DNA of 64,000 bases from Umezawaea beigongshangensis (GTDB lineage Bacteria; Actinomycetota; Actinomycetes; Mycobacteriales; Pseudonocardiaceae). Positions 16,226 to 24,737 of this stretch are shown here, in pieces. The stretch spans positions 1 through 64,000 of the forward strand of contig NZ_JAEIOJ010000006.1 of NCBI RefSeq assembly GCF_016464305.1. The letters are read 5' to 3'. The notes under the pieces were generated by a model. That model was not told where the DNA came from, did not search any database, and was given only the letters and a program-made list of their open reading frames with translations. The translations under genes were made by a program, and so were the position numbers. The number at the start of each line of letters is the position of its first letter. Position 1 is the stretch's first letter.

Positions 16226-17384
16226 GCCCGCTCCCGCCCCGCGCGCCGACGTCGCGTCCGTGCGCACCGCCCGCGTCGTCACCGCGGTCGTGTTCGCCGT
16301 CCACGCCGCCGTCTTCGCCTCGTGGACCCCGCACGTCCCCGTGGTCAAGGCCGCGCTGGGACTCGACGACGGCACGCTCGGCCTCGCGCTGCTCGGCGCG
16401 CCCGTCGGATCGGTCGGCGCGATGCTGGTGGCCGGTCGCGCGGTGGCGCGGCTGGGCAGCAGGCGCGTCGTCCTCGCGACCCTCCTCGTCTACGCCGCGT
16501 GCTCACCGCTGCTCGGCCTCGCCCCCTCCGGACCGGCGCTGTTCGGCGCGCTCGCGCTGTGGGGCGCCTTCCAGGGCGCGCTCGACGTGGCGATGAACGC
16601 GCAGGCCGTCGCCGTCGAACAGCGGTGCGGCAGGCCGATCCTGTCGAGCTTCCACGCCTGGTGGAGCTTCGGCGGGTTCGTCGGTGTCGGGCTGGGCGCG
16701 CTGGCCGTCGCCGCCGGTGCGGGCCTGGCCGCCCAGATGGTCGTCCTCGGCGTGGTGGTCGCGCTCGTCGCGTGGCCGCTGTCGCGGCTGATGCTCGGCG
16801 GCGACCACGCCGTCGAGGAGCACCGGTTGGCGCTGCCGTGGCGCGACCGCCGGGTGCTGCTGCTCGGCGCGATCACGTTCGCCGGGCTGCTGTGCGAGGG
16901 CGCGGTCGGCGACTGGGCGGCCGTGTACCTGCGGGACGCCGTCGGCGTCGCGGCGGGGAGCGCCGGACTGGGCTACGCGGTCTTCGCCGGTGCGATGTTC
17001 GTCGGCCGCGCGCTGGGCGACCGCTGGGTGGCGCGGTTCGGGCCGGGAGCGGTCGTGGGGGTGCTGGCCGCGCTCGGCGCGCTCGGGCTGGGCGCCGCGC
17101 TGCTGGCCGGTGGGTTCTGGCCCGCGCTCGCGGGGTTCGGCCTGTTCGGGCTCGGCATCGCCTGCATCGTCCCGATCGCGTTCAGCGCGGCCGCGGCCGG
17201 GTCGGAGTCCCACGCGGGACAGGCCATCGCGGGTGTCGCCACGGCGGGCTGGACCGGGTTCCTCCTCGGCCCGCCGCTGATCGGGTTCCTCAGCCACGCC
17301 ACGTCCCTGACCGCCGCCCTGACGCTGCTTCCCGTGCTGTGCCTGGGAATCGTCCTCGGCGCGCGGACGCTGCGCCCGACCTGA
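16218..17384 (+). CDS. MFS transporter (12 TM, sugar-permease-like)
   Basis: 388 aa from TTG 16218, overlapping the DeoR stop by 8 nt, so translation is coupled. Twelve hydrophobic segments; TPHVPVVKAALGLDDG after TM1 and SSFHAWWSFGGFVG near residue 140 match the YbjJ-like branch of the major facilitator superfamily, related to sugar permeases. Operon context with a DeoR regulator and the divergent SIS protein suggests uptake or efflux of the sugar that is sensed. Convergent with the MobA-like gene, 28 nt apart. Confidence 0.85.
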   Translation: MSEPAPAPRADVASVRTARVVTAVVFAVHAAVFASWTPHVPVVKAALGLDDGTLGLALLGAPVGSVGAMLVAGRAVARLGSRRVVLATLLVYAACSPLLGLAPSGPALFGALALWGAFQGALDVAMNAQAVAVEQRCGRPILSSFHAWWSFGGFVGVGLGALAVAAGAGLAAQMVVLGVVVALVAWPLSRLMLGGDHAVEEHRLALPWRDRRVLLLGAITFAGLLCEGAVGDWAAVYLRDAVGVAAGSAGLGYAVFAGAMFVGRALGDRWVARFGPGAVVGVLAALGALGLGAALLAGGFWPALAGFGLFGLGIACIVPIAFSAAAAGSESHAGQAIAGVATAGWTGFLLGPPLIGFLSHATSLTAALTLLPVLCLGIVLGARTLRPT

Positions 17385-17412
17385 TCACCCGGATTGGATC
17401 ATCGGGATCTGA

Positions 17413-17985
17413 TCATGTGGGAGGCAGGTCCTCGGGGCGGTCCACGTCCGATCCGTCCGCCACGTCCTCGCAGGGCACGTCCAGCGGGGCGTGCCGGCGC
17501 AGGTACTCCCGCGCTCCCGCGTCCCCGACGGCCAGCGCCGCCGCCCCCGCCCAGTGCGCGCGTCCGAGGAGGACCGGGTGGCCGGGGACTCCGTCGTAGG
17601 TGGCCCGCGCCAGCGCGTCCGGCGTCGCGAGGGCGGCCAGGCGGCCGACCGCCTCCGCCGTGACGCCGGGGGTGTCCACGGCCAGCACGACCGCGGCGGT
17701 GGCACCGGTGCCCGCTAGCGCCGCGAGACCCGCGCGCAGCGAGGAGCCCATGCCGCTGGCCCAGTCCGGGTTGTCCACCGGCACGGCGTCGCCGAGCGCG
17801 GCCTCCGCGCGGACCCGGTCGGCCGCCGCACCGAGGACGACGAGCACGGGGGAGCAGCCGCCGTCGGCGAGCACGCGCGCGGCGCTCTCCACGAACAGCG
17901 CGCCGCGGTGGCGCACGAGCGCCTTGGGCGAGCCGAACCGGCGCCCAGCTCCGGCGGCGAGCAGCAGGCCCGCGGTGGTGTCCAC
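17413..17985 (-). CDS. MobA-like nucleotidyltransferase (molybdenum cofactor cytidylyltransferase-like)
   Basis: 190 aa from GTG 17985, whose G is shared with the TAG stop of the upstream hydrolase gene. GT-A fold: LLLAAGAGRRFGSPKAL at the start (the NTP-binding loop with Lys), then ASGMGSSLRAGL and AVDTPG with the metal Asp, and GHPVLLG. This matches MocA/MobA-type enzymes that add CMP or GMP to molybdopterin, but no molybdoenzyme is nearby, so another nucleotidyl acceptor is possible. One-base overlap implies co-translation with the alpha/beta hydrolase. Confidence 0.8.
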   Translation of the reverse strand: MDTTAGLLLAAGAGRRFGSPKALVRHRGALFVESAARVLADGGCSPVLVVLGAAADRVRAEAALGDAVPVDNPDWASGMGSSLRAGLAALAGTGATAAVVLAVDTPGVTAEAVGRLAALATPDALARATYDGVPGHPVLLGRAHWAGAAALAVGDAGAREYLRRHAPLDVPCEDVADGSDVDRPEDLPPT

Positions 17986-18818
17986 TAGTGGGCGAAGAGG
18001 TGTTCGAGGAGCACCGTCGCCAGCGCCTCCGGCGCTTCCTCCAGCACCCAGTGCGACACGTCCTGGAGCATCTCGAACCGGTACGGCCCGCTCACCCACC
18101 TCTCCGTGCCCAGAGCGGCCGTGGAGCCGAACGCGACGTCCTCCGTGCTCCACACGTACGCGGTGGGCACCTCGATCGCGCCGATCTTCCCGCCGGGACG
18201 GCCCGCGCGGTACCAGTTCAGCGCCGCGGTCAGCGCTCCCGGCTCGGACAACCGGCGCACGTACTCGTCGACGCGGCTCGGCGGCACCTTCCACTCGAAC
18301 AGCCTGCGCAGCGCCTCCGCGTCGTTCTCCAGCATCCGGCGCTCGGTGACGCGGGTCTGCCGCCACTCCGTCAGGTAGCCCGAGCGCAGGAACTGGTCCT
18401 CGTCGGTCTTGAGCGCCTCGGACAGCGCGGCGGGGTGCGGCGTGGACACCACCAGCAGCGACCGCAGCCGCTCCGGGTGCGCGTCGGCGGTCCACCACGC
18501 CACCGCGCCGCCCCAGTCGTGCCCGACGAGGTCGAAGCGGTCCCAGCCCAGCGCGTCGGCCATCGCGACCACGTCGCCCACGAGCTGGTCGATCCCGTAC
18601 TCCGCGACCCGCTCGGGACGCACACCGGGGGAGTACCCCCGCTGGTCCGGCGCGACCGCCCGGTGACCGGTCGACCCGAGCAGGGCGACGTGGTCCTCCC
18701 ACGCCACGGACGCCTGCGGGAAGCCGTGCAGCAGCAGCACGGGCCGGCCGTCGCGCGGTCCCGAGGCGATGGCGTCGAAGGAACCGGCGGGGGTCGGGAC
18801 GCTGAGCTGCTCGATCAC
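17985..18818 (-). CDS. Alpha/beta hydrolase, epoxide-hydrolase/haloalkane-dehalogenase-like
   Basis: 277 aa. Motifs: oxyanion HGFPQ near residue 31, DQRGY, and the nucleophile elbow GHDWGG at about 100 with an Asp nucleophile, which places it with epoxide hydrolases and haloalkane dehalogenases rather than Ser esterases. The final catalytic His is in DVSHWVLEE near the C-terminus. Substrate unknown. First gene of a two-gene unit with the MobA-like gene; divergent from the sigma factor gene. Confidence 0.85.
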   Translation of the reverse strand: MIEQLSVPTPAGSFDAIASGPRDGRPVLLLHGFPQASVAWEDHVALLGSTGHRAVAPDQRGYSPGVRPERVAEYGIDQLVGDVVAMADALGWDRFDLVGHDWGGAVAWWTADAHPERLRSLLVVSTPHPAALSEALKTDEDQFLRSGYLTEWRQTRVTERRMLENDAEALRRLFEWKVPPSRVDEYVRRLSEPGALTAALNWYRAGRPGGKIGAIEVPTAYVWSTEDVAFGSTAALGTERWVSGPYRFEMLQDVSHWVLEEAPEALATVLLEHLFAH

Positions 18819-19116
18819 CCGGCGAACCTATCGCGCCGTCCGCAGCGGGGCACCGGAAGGCCGTGGTGCGGACCGGTGGGCGCGCTGCCGCTCTCCGGGG
18901 GCGCCGGAACGGACGCGGGGCCGGTCGTTCGGCGCGGTACGACGACCACTGCGCCGAACGGCTGTGATCGGCCCCCGATCGGGTGCCGAACCACCCGACC
19001 GTGAGGACTGCGTGATCAGCTATTGAGACACCGGTATCAGCTGGCCCGCTGGCGTCTCCTCTTCAGTGGGCCGGTGCCGCCGGGCACAGGACACCGCACG
19101 TGAGGAGGTCGCCGGG

Positions 19117-19824
19117 ATGGTTCAACCGCTGCGAGCCGACCGGGACGCCGTCGACGTCGAGCCGAGCGGCCACGGGGTGCGTCGCATCCGCCTGGTGTCG
19201 GGCGCGAACGCCGACGAGGAGTCCGGTCAGGGGGCGGACCCCCCGAAGCCGAGCGCCAACTGGATCGCCGGCGCGGACCTCGCCGACCTGGTCGGACTCG
19301 CGCTCTCGGGCGACCGCCGAGCCGCCGGGGAGCTCCTCGGCACCATCCAGCCGCTCGTCCTGCGCTACTGCCGGGGCAGGGTCGGCAGCCGCGAGCGCAC
19401 CCTCGTCTCCGCCGAGGACATCGCCCAGGAGGTCTGCCTGGCCGTGGTGTCGTCGCTGTCCAGCTACCACTACGAGCCGGGCTCGTTCCTGGCCTTCGTC
19501 TACGGCATCGCCGCCCACAAGGTGGCCGACGCGCGACGCCGCGCGGTGCGCAGCAGGGCCGAGGTCGTGCCGGAGCTGCCCGACGCCCCCAGCACCGAGG
19601 ACGGTCCCGAGCAGCGCGCGCTCAACGGTGAGCTGATCTCCAAGGTCGTGCACCTGCTGCACCGGCTGCCCGACCGGCAGCGGGAGATCCTCGTGCTGCG
19701 CGTCGCCGTCGGGCTGTCCGCCGAGGAGACCGCCGCCGCCGTCGGTTCCACGGCCGGCGCCGTGCGGGTCGCCCAGCACCGGGCGCTGGTGAGGATCAGG
19801 CAGATGCTCGCCGCGGAGAGGTGA
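19117..19824 (+). CDS. RNA polymerase sigma factor, SigD/ShbA-like (ECF)
   Basis: 235 aa from ATG 19117 with gaggagg at 19102-19108. Region 2: DLVGLALSGDRRAAGELL, IQPLVLRYCRGRVG, SAEDIAQEVCLAVVSSL, then SFLAFVYGIAAHKVADARR. Region 4: LHRLPDRQREILVLRVAVGLSAEETAAAVGSTAGAVRVAQHRAL. The AFVYGIAAHKVADA block is characteristic of mycobacterial SigD and Streptomyces ShbA, the latter known to drive the principal sigma gene hrdB. No anti-sigma gene is adjacent. The preceding 298 nt form the divergent promoter region with the hydrolase; I see no clear boxes there. Confidence 0.87.
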   Translation: MVQPLRADRDAVDVEPSGHGVRRIRLVSGANADEESGQGADPPKPSANWIAGADLADLVGLALSGDRRAAGELLGTIQPLVLRYCRGRVGSRERTLVSAEDIAQEVCLAVVSSLSSYHYEPGSFLAFVYGIAAHKVADARRRAVRSRAEVVPELPDAPSTEDGPEQRALNGELISKVVHLLHRLPDRQREILVLRVAVGLSAEETAAAVGSTAGAVRVAQHRALVRIRQMLAAER

Positions 19825-19864
19825 TCGCTCGAACGCGGCCGACCCCTGCTGGCAGAGTGTGAGG

Positions 19865-20920
19865 ATGACCGCCGCCTCCGACAGGCCGGGGCCCGACCAG
19901 CCGGCGTTCGACGTCCTGCTGTCGGGAACCGTGTTCCTCGACATCGTCTTCACGGGCCTGCCCCGCCCGCCGGCCGCCGGTACCGAGGTGTGGGCGGAGG
20001 GGCTGGGCTCGTGTCCCGGCGGCATCGCCAACCTCGCGGTGGCGCTGAGCCGGCTGCACCTGCGCACCGCGCTCGCCGCCGCGTTCAGCGAGGACGTCTA
20101 CGGCGACTTCTGCTGGGAGGTCCTCGCCGACCAGGAGGGCGTCGACCTGAGCTGCTGCCGCCGCTTCTACGGCTGGCACTCGCCGGTCACGGTCTCCATG
20201 GCGATGGACCGCGACCGCAGCATGGTCACCCACGGCCACCGCCCGCCCGTGTCGGCCGACGAGCTGCTGGCGCCTCCGCCGCGCACGCGGGCGTGCTTCG
20301 TGCACGTCCAGCCGGAGGAGGAGGCGTGGGTGCGCACCGCCAAGGAGCAGGGCGCGCTGATGTTCGCCGACGTCGGCTGGGACCGCACCGAGGTGTGGGC
20401 GTCCTCCCTGCTGGAGCAGCTCTCCGGGTACGACGTGTTCCTGCCCAACCACGTGGAGGCCATGCGCTACACGCGCGCCGACTCCCCGGAGGCCGCCGCG
20501 GCCGTCCTCGCCGAGCACGTCCCCGTGGTGGTCGTCACCAGGGGCGGCAGGGGAGCCGTGGCCGTCGACGCCACCACGGGCGAGTCCGTCGACGTGCCGG
20601 GGTTGAACGTGGCGGCCCTCGACCCGACCGGTGCGGGGGACGTGTTTGGCGCGGGCTTCGTCGTGGGCACCCTGGCCGGGTGGCCCCTCGCCCACCGCGT
20701 GCGCTTCGCCAACCTCTGTGCCGCGCTGTCGGTGCAGCACTTCGGCGGATCGCTGTCCGCGCCGGGCTGGGGCGACATCGCCGCCTGGTGGAGGACGGTC
20801 AGCCGGCGCGGGGACGAGGAGCTGCGCGGCTACGGCTTCCTGGACGACCTGCTGCCCGCGCACGCCCCCGCGGACGTGCGCAGGGCCAGCGCGACGATCG
20901 GGCTGCGGCTGCCGCGCTGA
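19865..20920 (+). CDS. PfkB family carbohydrate kinase
   Basis: 351 aa from ATG 19865. Ribokinase-like fold: the N-terminal PfkB signature region CPGGIANLAVALSRLHL at about residue 52 and the C-terminal signature DPTGAGDVFGAGFV at about 257-270, where the Asp of GAGD is the catalytic base. It phosphorylates a sugar or nucleoside; the substrate cannot be told from the motifs. It is 40 nt downstream of the sigma factor gene on the same strand, so co-transcription is likely. Confidence 0.86.
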   Translation: MTAASDRPGPDQPAFDVLLSGTVFLDIVFTGLPRPPAAGTEVWAEGLGSCPGGIANLAVALSRLHLRTALAAAFSEDVYGDFCWEVLADQEGVDLSCCRRFYGWHSPVTVSMAMDRDRSMVTHGHRPPVSADELLAPPPRTRACFVHVQPEEEAWVRTAKEQGALMFADVGWDRTEVWASSLLEQLSGYDVFLPNHVEAMRYTRADSPEAAAAVLAEHVPVVVVTRGGRGAVAVDATTGESVDVPGLNVAALDPTGAGDVFGAGFVVGTLAGWPLAHRVRFANLCAALSVQHFGGSLSAPGWGDIAAWWRTVSRRGDEELRGYGFLDDLLPAHAPADVRRASATIGLRLPR

Positions 20921-21127
20921 TCCTCTCCGGCGCGCGGACGGGAGCTGACGTGGATCACACGCACCCCTCACCGGGCCCCGACCGCTCGCGGGGTAGCTTC
21001 GGGGGGCGCGGTCGACCTCACACGAACCGGTTCGGTCCTCGAGGCAACCTGGCGGGGGTCCCGCGCGACCTTGTCTGTGAGCAGTGTTCTGCCATACGTG
21101 TTCCAGTGGGAAGGGGTTGCGGTCTTC

Positions 21128-23242
21128 GTGTTCGCCGCACGCGCGTCCGGATTGTTGAAGTTGTTGGGGTTGTGCGTGACAGCGGGCGTCCTCCTCGCCG
21201 CCGTCCTGTTCCCCGTCGTGGGCGGCGTCGGGCTCGCCTCGAACAGAGCCGCCGACACCGTCGACCAGACCTCCGGTGAGCTCGCCAAGGGCGAACTGCC
21301 CCTGGTGACGACGATCCAGGACATGAACGGCGACCCGATCGCCTACGTCTACGACCAGTACCGCATCCCCGTCGAGTACGAGGGCATCGCGGACACCATG
21401 AAGGCCGCGATCATCGCCATCGAGGACAAGCGGTTCTTCGACCACGACGGCGTGGACTGGCAGGGCATGATGCGTGCCGCCGCCAAGGCCGGTGTGGACG
21501 GCGAGGCCTCCCAGGGCGCCTCGACGCTCACCCAGCAGTACGTGAAGAACTACATGGCGTTCGTCGTCGGCGACGGCGGCGAGGAGGCATGGCAGAAGGC
21601 GACCGAGGCGACCATCGGCCGCAAGCTGCGCGAGGCGCGGGTGGCGCTCCAGCTGGAGCAGCAGATGAGCAAGGAGGAGATCCTCACCGGGTACCTCAAC
21701 ATCGTGCCGCTCGGCAACCAGACCTACGGCATCGGCGCCGCGTCCAAGGCGTACTTCAACACCACCCCGGACGAGCTGACCGTGCCGCAGGCCGCTCTGC
21801 TGGCCGCCGTGGCGAACCAGCCGACCGCGCTGAACCCCGGCCAGGCCCCCGAGGACGCGATCAAGCGCCGCAACATCGTGATCGACAAGATGCTGGAGAA
21901 CGGTTCCTTCGGCAGCGACCAGGAGCGGGCGAAGGAGGAGGCCGAGAAGTTCAAGGCGGAGCCCCTGGGCGTCGTCGACGACCTCAAGCTGCTGCCCAAC
22001 GGCTGCGTCGGCGCCGGTGACGGCCCGCGCTACGGGTTCTTCTGCCGCTACTTGATCGACTACCTCGACAGCCACGGGCTGACCGTGGACATGCTGCGCA
22101 AGGGCGGCTACACCATCAAGACGACGATGGACCCCGTCGCCACCAACGCCGCCAAGGACGCCGCCGAGAAGCAGGTGCCGAAGACCGCGGAGGGCATCGC
22201 CAACGCGATCTCCGTCGTGCAGCCCGGCACCGACAAGCACCGCGTGCGGGCGCTGGCCGCCAACCGCGACTTCGGCAACAACGCCGAGGCGGGGCAGAGC
22301 GCCTACTCGATCCCGGCCGAGGTGACCCGCTTCGGCGCGGGCTCGACCTACAAGGTCTTCACCGCCGCCGCCGCCCTGGAGAAGGGCGTCACCGGCATCG
22401 ACCGGCAGATCGACGTTCCGGCCACCCACACGTCGTCGGTCTACAAGAACGGCAACAAGGGGTACACGGTCAAGAACTCCGGCGAGTACCCCGCCAAGAT
22501 GTCGCTGACCGACGCGCTGGCGAGGTCCCCCAACACCGGCTTCGTGATCCTGGAGGAGAAGGCGGGCCTGAACAACGTCGTCGACATGGCCTACCGGCTC
22601 GGCCTGCGGGAGACCCTCGGCGGCGTCAACGAGGGGGGCTTCCCGCTGGACGGGTCCAACGGGCTCTCGCAGGGCGAGCAGTTCAAGCAGAACAACAGCG
22701 GCTCGTTCACCCTCGGCCCCGGCTCCACCAGCATCCTGGAGCTGGCCAACGTCTCCGCCACCCTGACCAGCGGCGGCACCTGGTGCCCGCCGACCCCCGT
22801 GGAGCAGGTGCTCGACCGCAACGGCCAGCCCGTGCAGCTCCAGGAGGAGGCGTGCGAGCAGGCCGTGTCGCCGGAGATCGCGGACGCGATGGTCAACGCC
22901 CTGTCCCGGGACACCGCGCCCAACGGCACCGCGCACGCCGCCGCGACCGCGGCGGGGTGGAACCGGCCGATGATGGGCAAGACCGGCACGACGGAGAACC
23001 ACTGGTCGGTGGCGTTCATGGGCGCCACGCCGCAGTACTCCGGTGCCGTGATGACGTACACCGACGGCGCGTCGCCCGAGGTCATCTGCAGTGGCAACCC
23101 GCCGAGGCTCTGCGGCAACAACGACGCGAACGGCATCTTCGGTGGTCAGACGGCCGCGCCGACGTGGTTCAACACCATGAAGGTGCTCCACGAGGGCAAG
23201 GAGGTCGCGCAGTTGCCTCCGGTGAACCCGAGGTACAGGTAG
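21128..23242 (+). CDS. Class A penicillin-binding protein (glycosyltransferase-transpeptidase)
   Basis: About 704 aa from GTG 21128 (gggaagggg upstream); an earlier in-frame TTG at 21071 is less likely. A short cytoplasmic tail is followed by one membrane segment (residues about 8-33). GT51 domain: IEDKRFFDHDGVDW with the catalytic Glu, QGASTLTQQYVKNY, and KEEILTGYLNIVPLGN. Transpeptidase domain: GSTYK (SxxK), ARSPNTGF (SxN) and GKTGTTE (KTG). It polymerises and cross-links peptidoglycan outside the membrane. No PASTA repeats, so a PonA/PBP1A-like rather than PASTA-tailed form. A hairpin terminator follows. Confidence 0.92.
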   Translation: MFAARASGLLKLLGLCVTAGVLLAAVLFPVVGGVGLASNRAADTVDQTSGELAKGELPLVTTIQDMNGDPIAYVYDQYRIPVEYEGIADTMKAAIIAIEDKRFFDHDGVDWQGMMRAAAKAGVDGEASQGASTLTQQYVKNYMAFVVGDGGEEAWQKATEATIGRKLREARVALQLEQQMSKEEILTGYLNIVPLGNQTYGIGAASKAYFNTTPDELTVPQAALLAAVANQPTALNPGQAPEDAIKRRNIVIDKMLENGSFGSDQERAKEEAEKFKAEPLGVVDDLKLLPNGCVGAGDGPRYGFFCRYLIDYLDSHGLTVDMLRKGGYTIKTTMDPVATNAAKDAAEKQVPKTAEGIANAISVVQPGTDKHRVRALAANRDFGNNAEAGQSAYSIPAEVTRFGAGSTYKVFTAAAALEKGVTGIDRQIDVPATHTSSVYKNGNKGYTVKNSGEYPAKMSLTDALARSPNTGFVILEEKAGLNNVVDMAYRLGLRETLGGVNEGGFPLDGSNGLSQGEQFKQNNSGSFTLGPGSTSILELANVSATLTSGGTWCPPTPVEQVLDRNGQPVQLQEEACEQAVSPEIADAMVNALSRDTAPNGTAHAAATAAGWNRPMMGKTGTTENHWSVAFMGATPQYSGAVMTYTDGASPEVICSGNPPRLCGNNDANGIFGGQTAAPTWFNTMKVLHEGKEVAQLPPVNPRYR

Positions 23243-23660
23243 TCACCCGCTGGACCCGCTCGTCCGTCGACCCCGCCGACTCCCGTCGGCGGGGTCGACG
23301 TCGTTCGGGGCCCCGCACTCCGGCATTCGCCCTGGTGAGAGCGGTGGTCTGAACCAAGTCGACAGGATTGGTCTACTTCATCGACGATCTGCTCGGACGG
23401 CGTGTTGTCCGCCTTCGGTAACGGTGAACAACGAGACCCGCACGTACTCGAACACGCTCCGTAGCGATCAGTGGGTTATCTCACGAAGAGTCCCAGTTTG
23501 AGAAGTGGCTGTTGCCTTTTCTGGTCACTCCAGGTTACGTTTTGCCCTGCATGTCACGGACAGGTCACTGAAGAGACACGGTGTTGCCCCCGAAGCGACG
23601 CCACCCGGATCCCCCGCCGGGAGACCTGTTCTGACTCCCCCGATGCAGAAAGGCACACTC
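23243..23660. other. Intergenic region upstream of the M23 peptidase
   Basis: 418 nt. The first part holds the terminator of the penicillin-binding protein gene (23266-23299). The remainder, about 23340-23600, is unusually AT-rich for this genome (for example gaagtggctgttgccttttc and aggttacgttttgcc) and is probably a long promoter and leader of the peptidase gene. I looked for a ydaO-type c-di-AMP riboswitch, common before such genes, and did not find its conserved blocks. Confidence 0.4.
23266..23299 (+). terminator. Terminator after the penicillin-binding protein gene
   Basis: A 15-bp perfect stem (23266-23280 with 23285-23299) with a TCCC loop starts 24 nt after the stop codon. No T-run. 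Confidence 0.82.
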
Positions 23661-24617
23661 TTGGCTCGGCACAGATGTGCCCCCGGCCGGAGCGTGTTCA
23701 CGTCATCCCCGAGGCCTCACGGCCGACGTGGCGCGCACCGAGTCGAGGCTGGCAGGAACCCTCTCACAGGCAAGGTCGCCGCAGTTGTCGTGGCGGCGGG
23801 CGCGGTCGTCACCGCCACCGGTTCTGCCGGTGGCTCCACGGACTTCCGCTCCGGCACTCCCCTCGCGGGCGGTGTGGAACTCTCCGCCGCGCTGTCCTCC
23901 GCCACCGTGCGAGCCGTCTCCAGCGGCCCGGTGAACGACGGTGGCGTGCAGACCGTGCACGTGGTGCACCCCGGCTTCGAGGCCGCGCGTCTCGTCCACG
24001 CCGAGCAGCTCTACGCGCAGCAGCACTACACGCAGGCCCTCAAGATCGCTCAGGACCGCTACGCCGCCCGGCAGAAGGCCGCCGAGGAGAAGGCGGCCGT
24101 CGAGGCGGCCGTCCAGAGGGAGGCGCAGGAGGCCGCTCAGCAGGTCGAGCGGGAGGCTGCGGCCACCGCGGAAGCGGCCGTCGCGACGGAGCAGGCGGCC
24201 GTCGCGCAGCCGGTCGCCGAGGTCGCGCGTCCGACGGCGGTCAAGCCCGCAGAGGGCAGCTTCACCTCCGGCTTCGGCGCTCGCTGGGGCACCACGCACT
24301 ACGGCGTCGACATCGCGAACTCCATCGGCACGCCGATCCTGTCCGTCATGGACGGCGTCGTGGTCGAGGCGGGTCCCGCCAGCGGCTTCGGCCTGTGGGT
24401 CCGCGTGCAGCACGACGACGGCACCATCACGATCTACGGTCACGTGAACGAGACCACGGTGCAGCAGGGCCAGCGGGTGCAGGCCGGCCAGCAGATCGCC
24501 ACCATGGGCAACCGCGGCCAGTCCACGGGGCCCCACCTGCACTTCGAGGTGTGGCTGAACGGCTCGGAGAAGATCGACCCGGTGGGCTGGCTGTCCGCCC
24601 GCGGGATCGCTCTCTGA
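23661..24617 (+). CDS. M23 family metallopeptidase (cell-wall endopeptidase)
   Basis: About 318 aa from TTG 23661, favoured because gaaagg lies 8 nt before it; ATG 23643 is the alternative. Signal-like segment KVAAVVVAAGAVVTATGSAG at about residues 37-56. A long charged coiled-coil follows (AEQLYAQQHY to about residue 180, Ala/Glu/Gln rich), then the M23 domain: HYGVDIAN with first zinc His and Asp, and GPHLHFEV with the HxH pair. Exported peptidoglycan endopeptidase. It stands downstream of a penicillin-binding protein, consistent with wall remodelling, but is separately terminated. Confidence 0.88.
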   Translation: MARHRCAPGRSVFTSSPRPHGRRGAHRVEAGRNPLTGKVAAVVVAAGAVVTATGSAGGSTDFRSGTPLAGGVELSAALSSATVRAVSSGPVNDGGVQTVHVVHPGFEAARLVHAEQLYAQQHYTQALKIAQDRYAARQKAAEEKAAVEAAVQREAQEAAQQVEREAAATAEAAVATEQAAVAQPVAEVARPTAVKPAEGSFTSGFGARWGTTHYGVDIANSIGTPILSVMDGVVVEAGPASGFGLWVRVQHDDGTITIYGHVNETTVQQGQRVQAGQQIATMGNRGQSTGPHLHFEVWLNGSEKIDPVGWLSARGIAL

Positions 24618-24631
24618 CGCCTCGCACGACA

Positions 24632-24671
24632 AGACCCCGGTCTCCGCGTACCACTGCGGAGACCGGGGTCT
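24632..24671 (+). terminator. Terminator after the M23 peptidase gene
   Basis: A 16-bp perfect stem (24632-24647 with 24656-24671) with an 8-nt loop, 15 nt after the stop codon. Confidence 0.85.
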
Positions 24672-24680
24672 CCTCATGCA

Positions 24681-24696
24681 TACCGACTGGTCGGTA
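24681..24696. promoter_or_regulatory. TetR-type operator upstream of the LLM oxidoreductase
   Basis: TACCGAC-TG-GTCGGTA: 7-bp perfect arms with a 2-nt centre, 41 nt before the start codon at 24738. It is close in sequence to the palindrome before the SDR gene (7854-7865), suggesting the same or a related TetR regulator. Confidence 0.6.
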
Positions 24697-24737
24697 CCTC
24701 GGGTAGGGTGGCCGCCAGTCGACTCTGGAGGGTGTTC

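Noticed and set aside
19796-23191. An 1131-codon minus-strand frame over the PfkB and penicillin-binding protein genes
   Set aside because: Same reason; the plus strand has all expected catalytic motifs and ribosome sites.
23243-23660. ydaO-type c-di-AMP riboswitch before the M23 peptidase
   Set aside because: Such switches often precede cell-wall hydrolase genes in actinobacteria, but the conserved blocks are not present in this leader.
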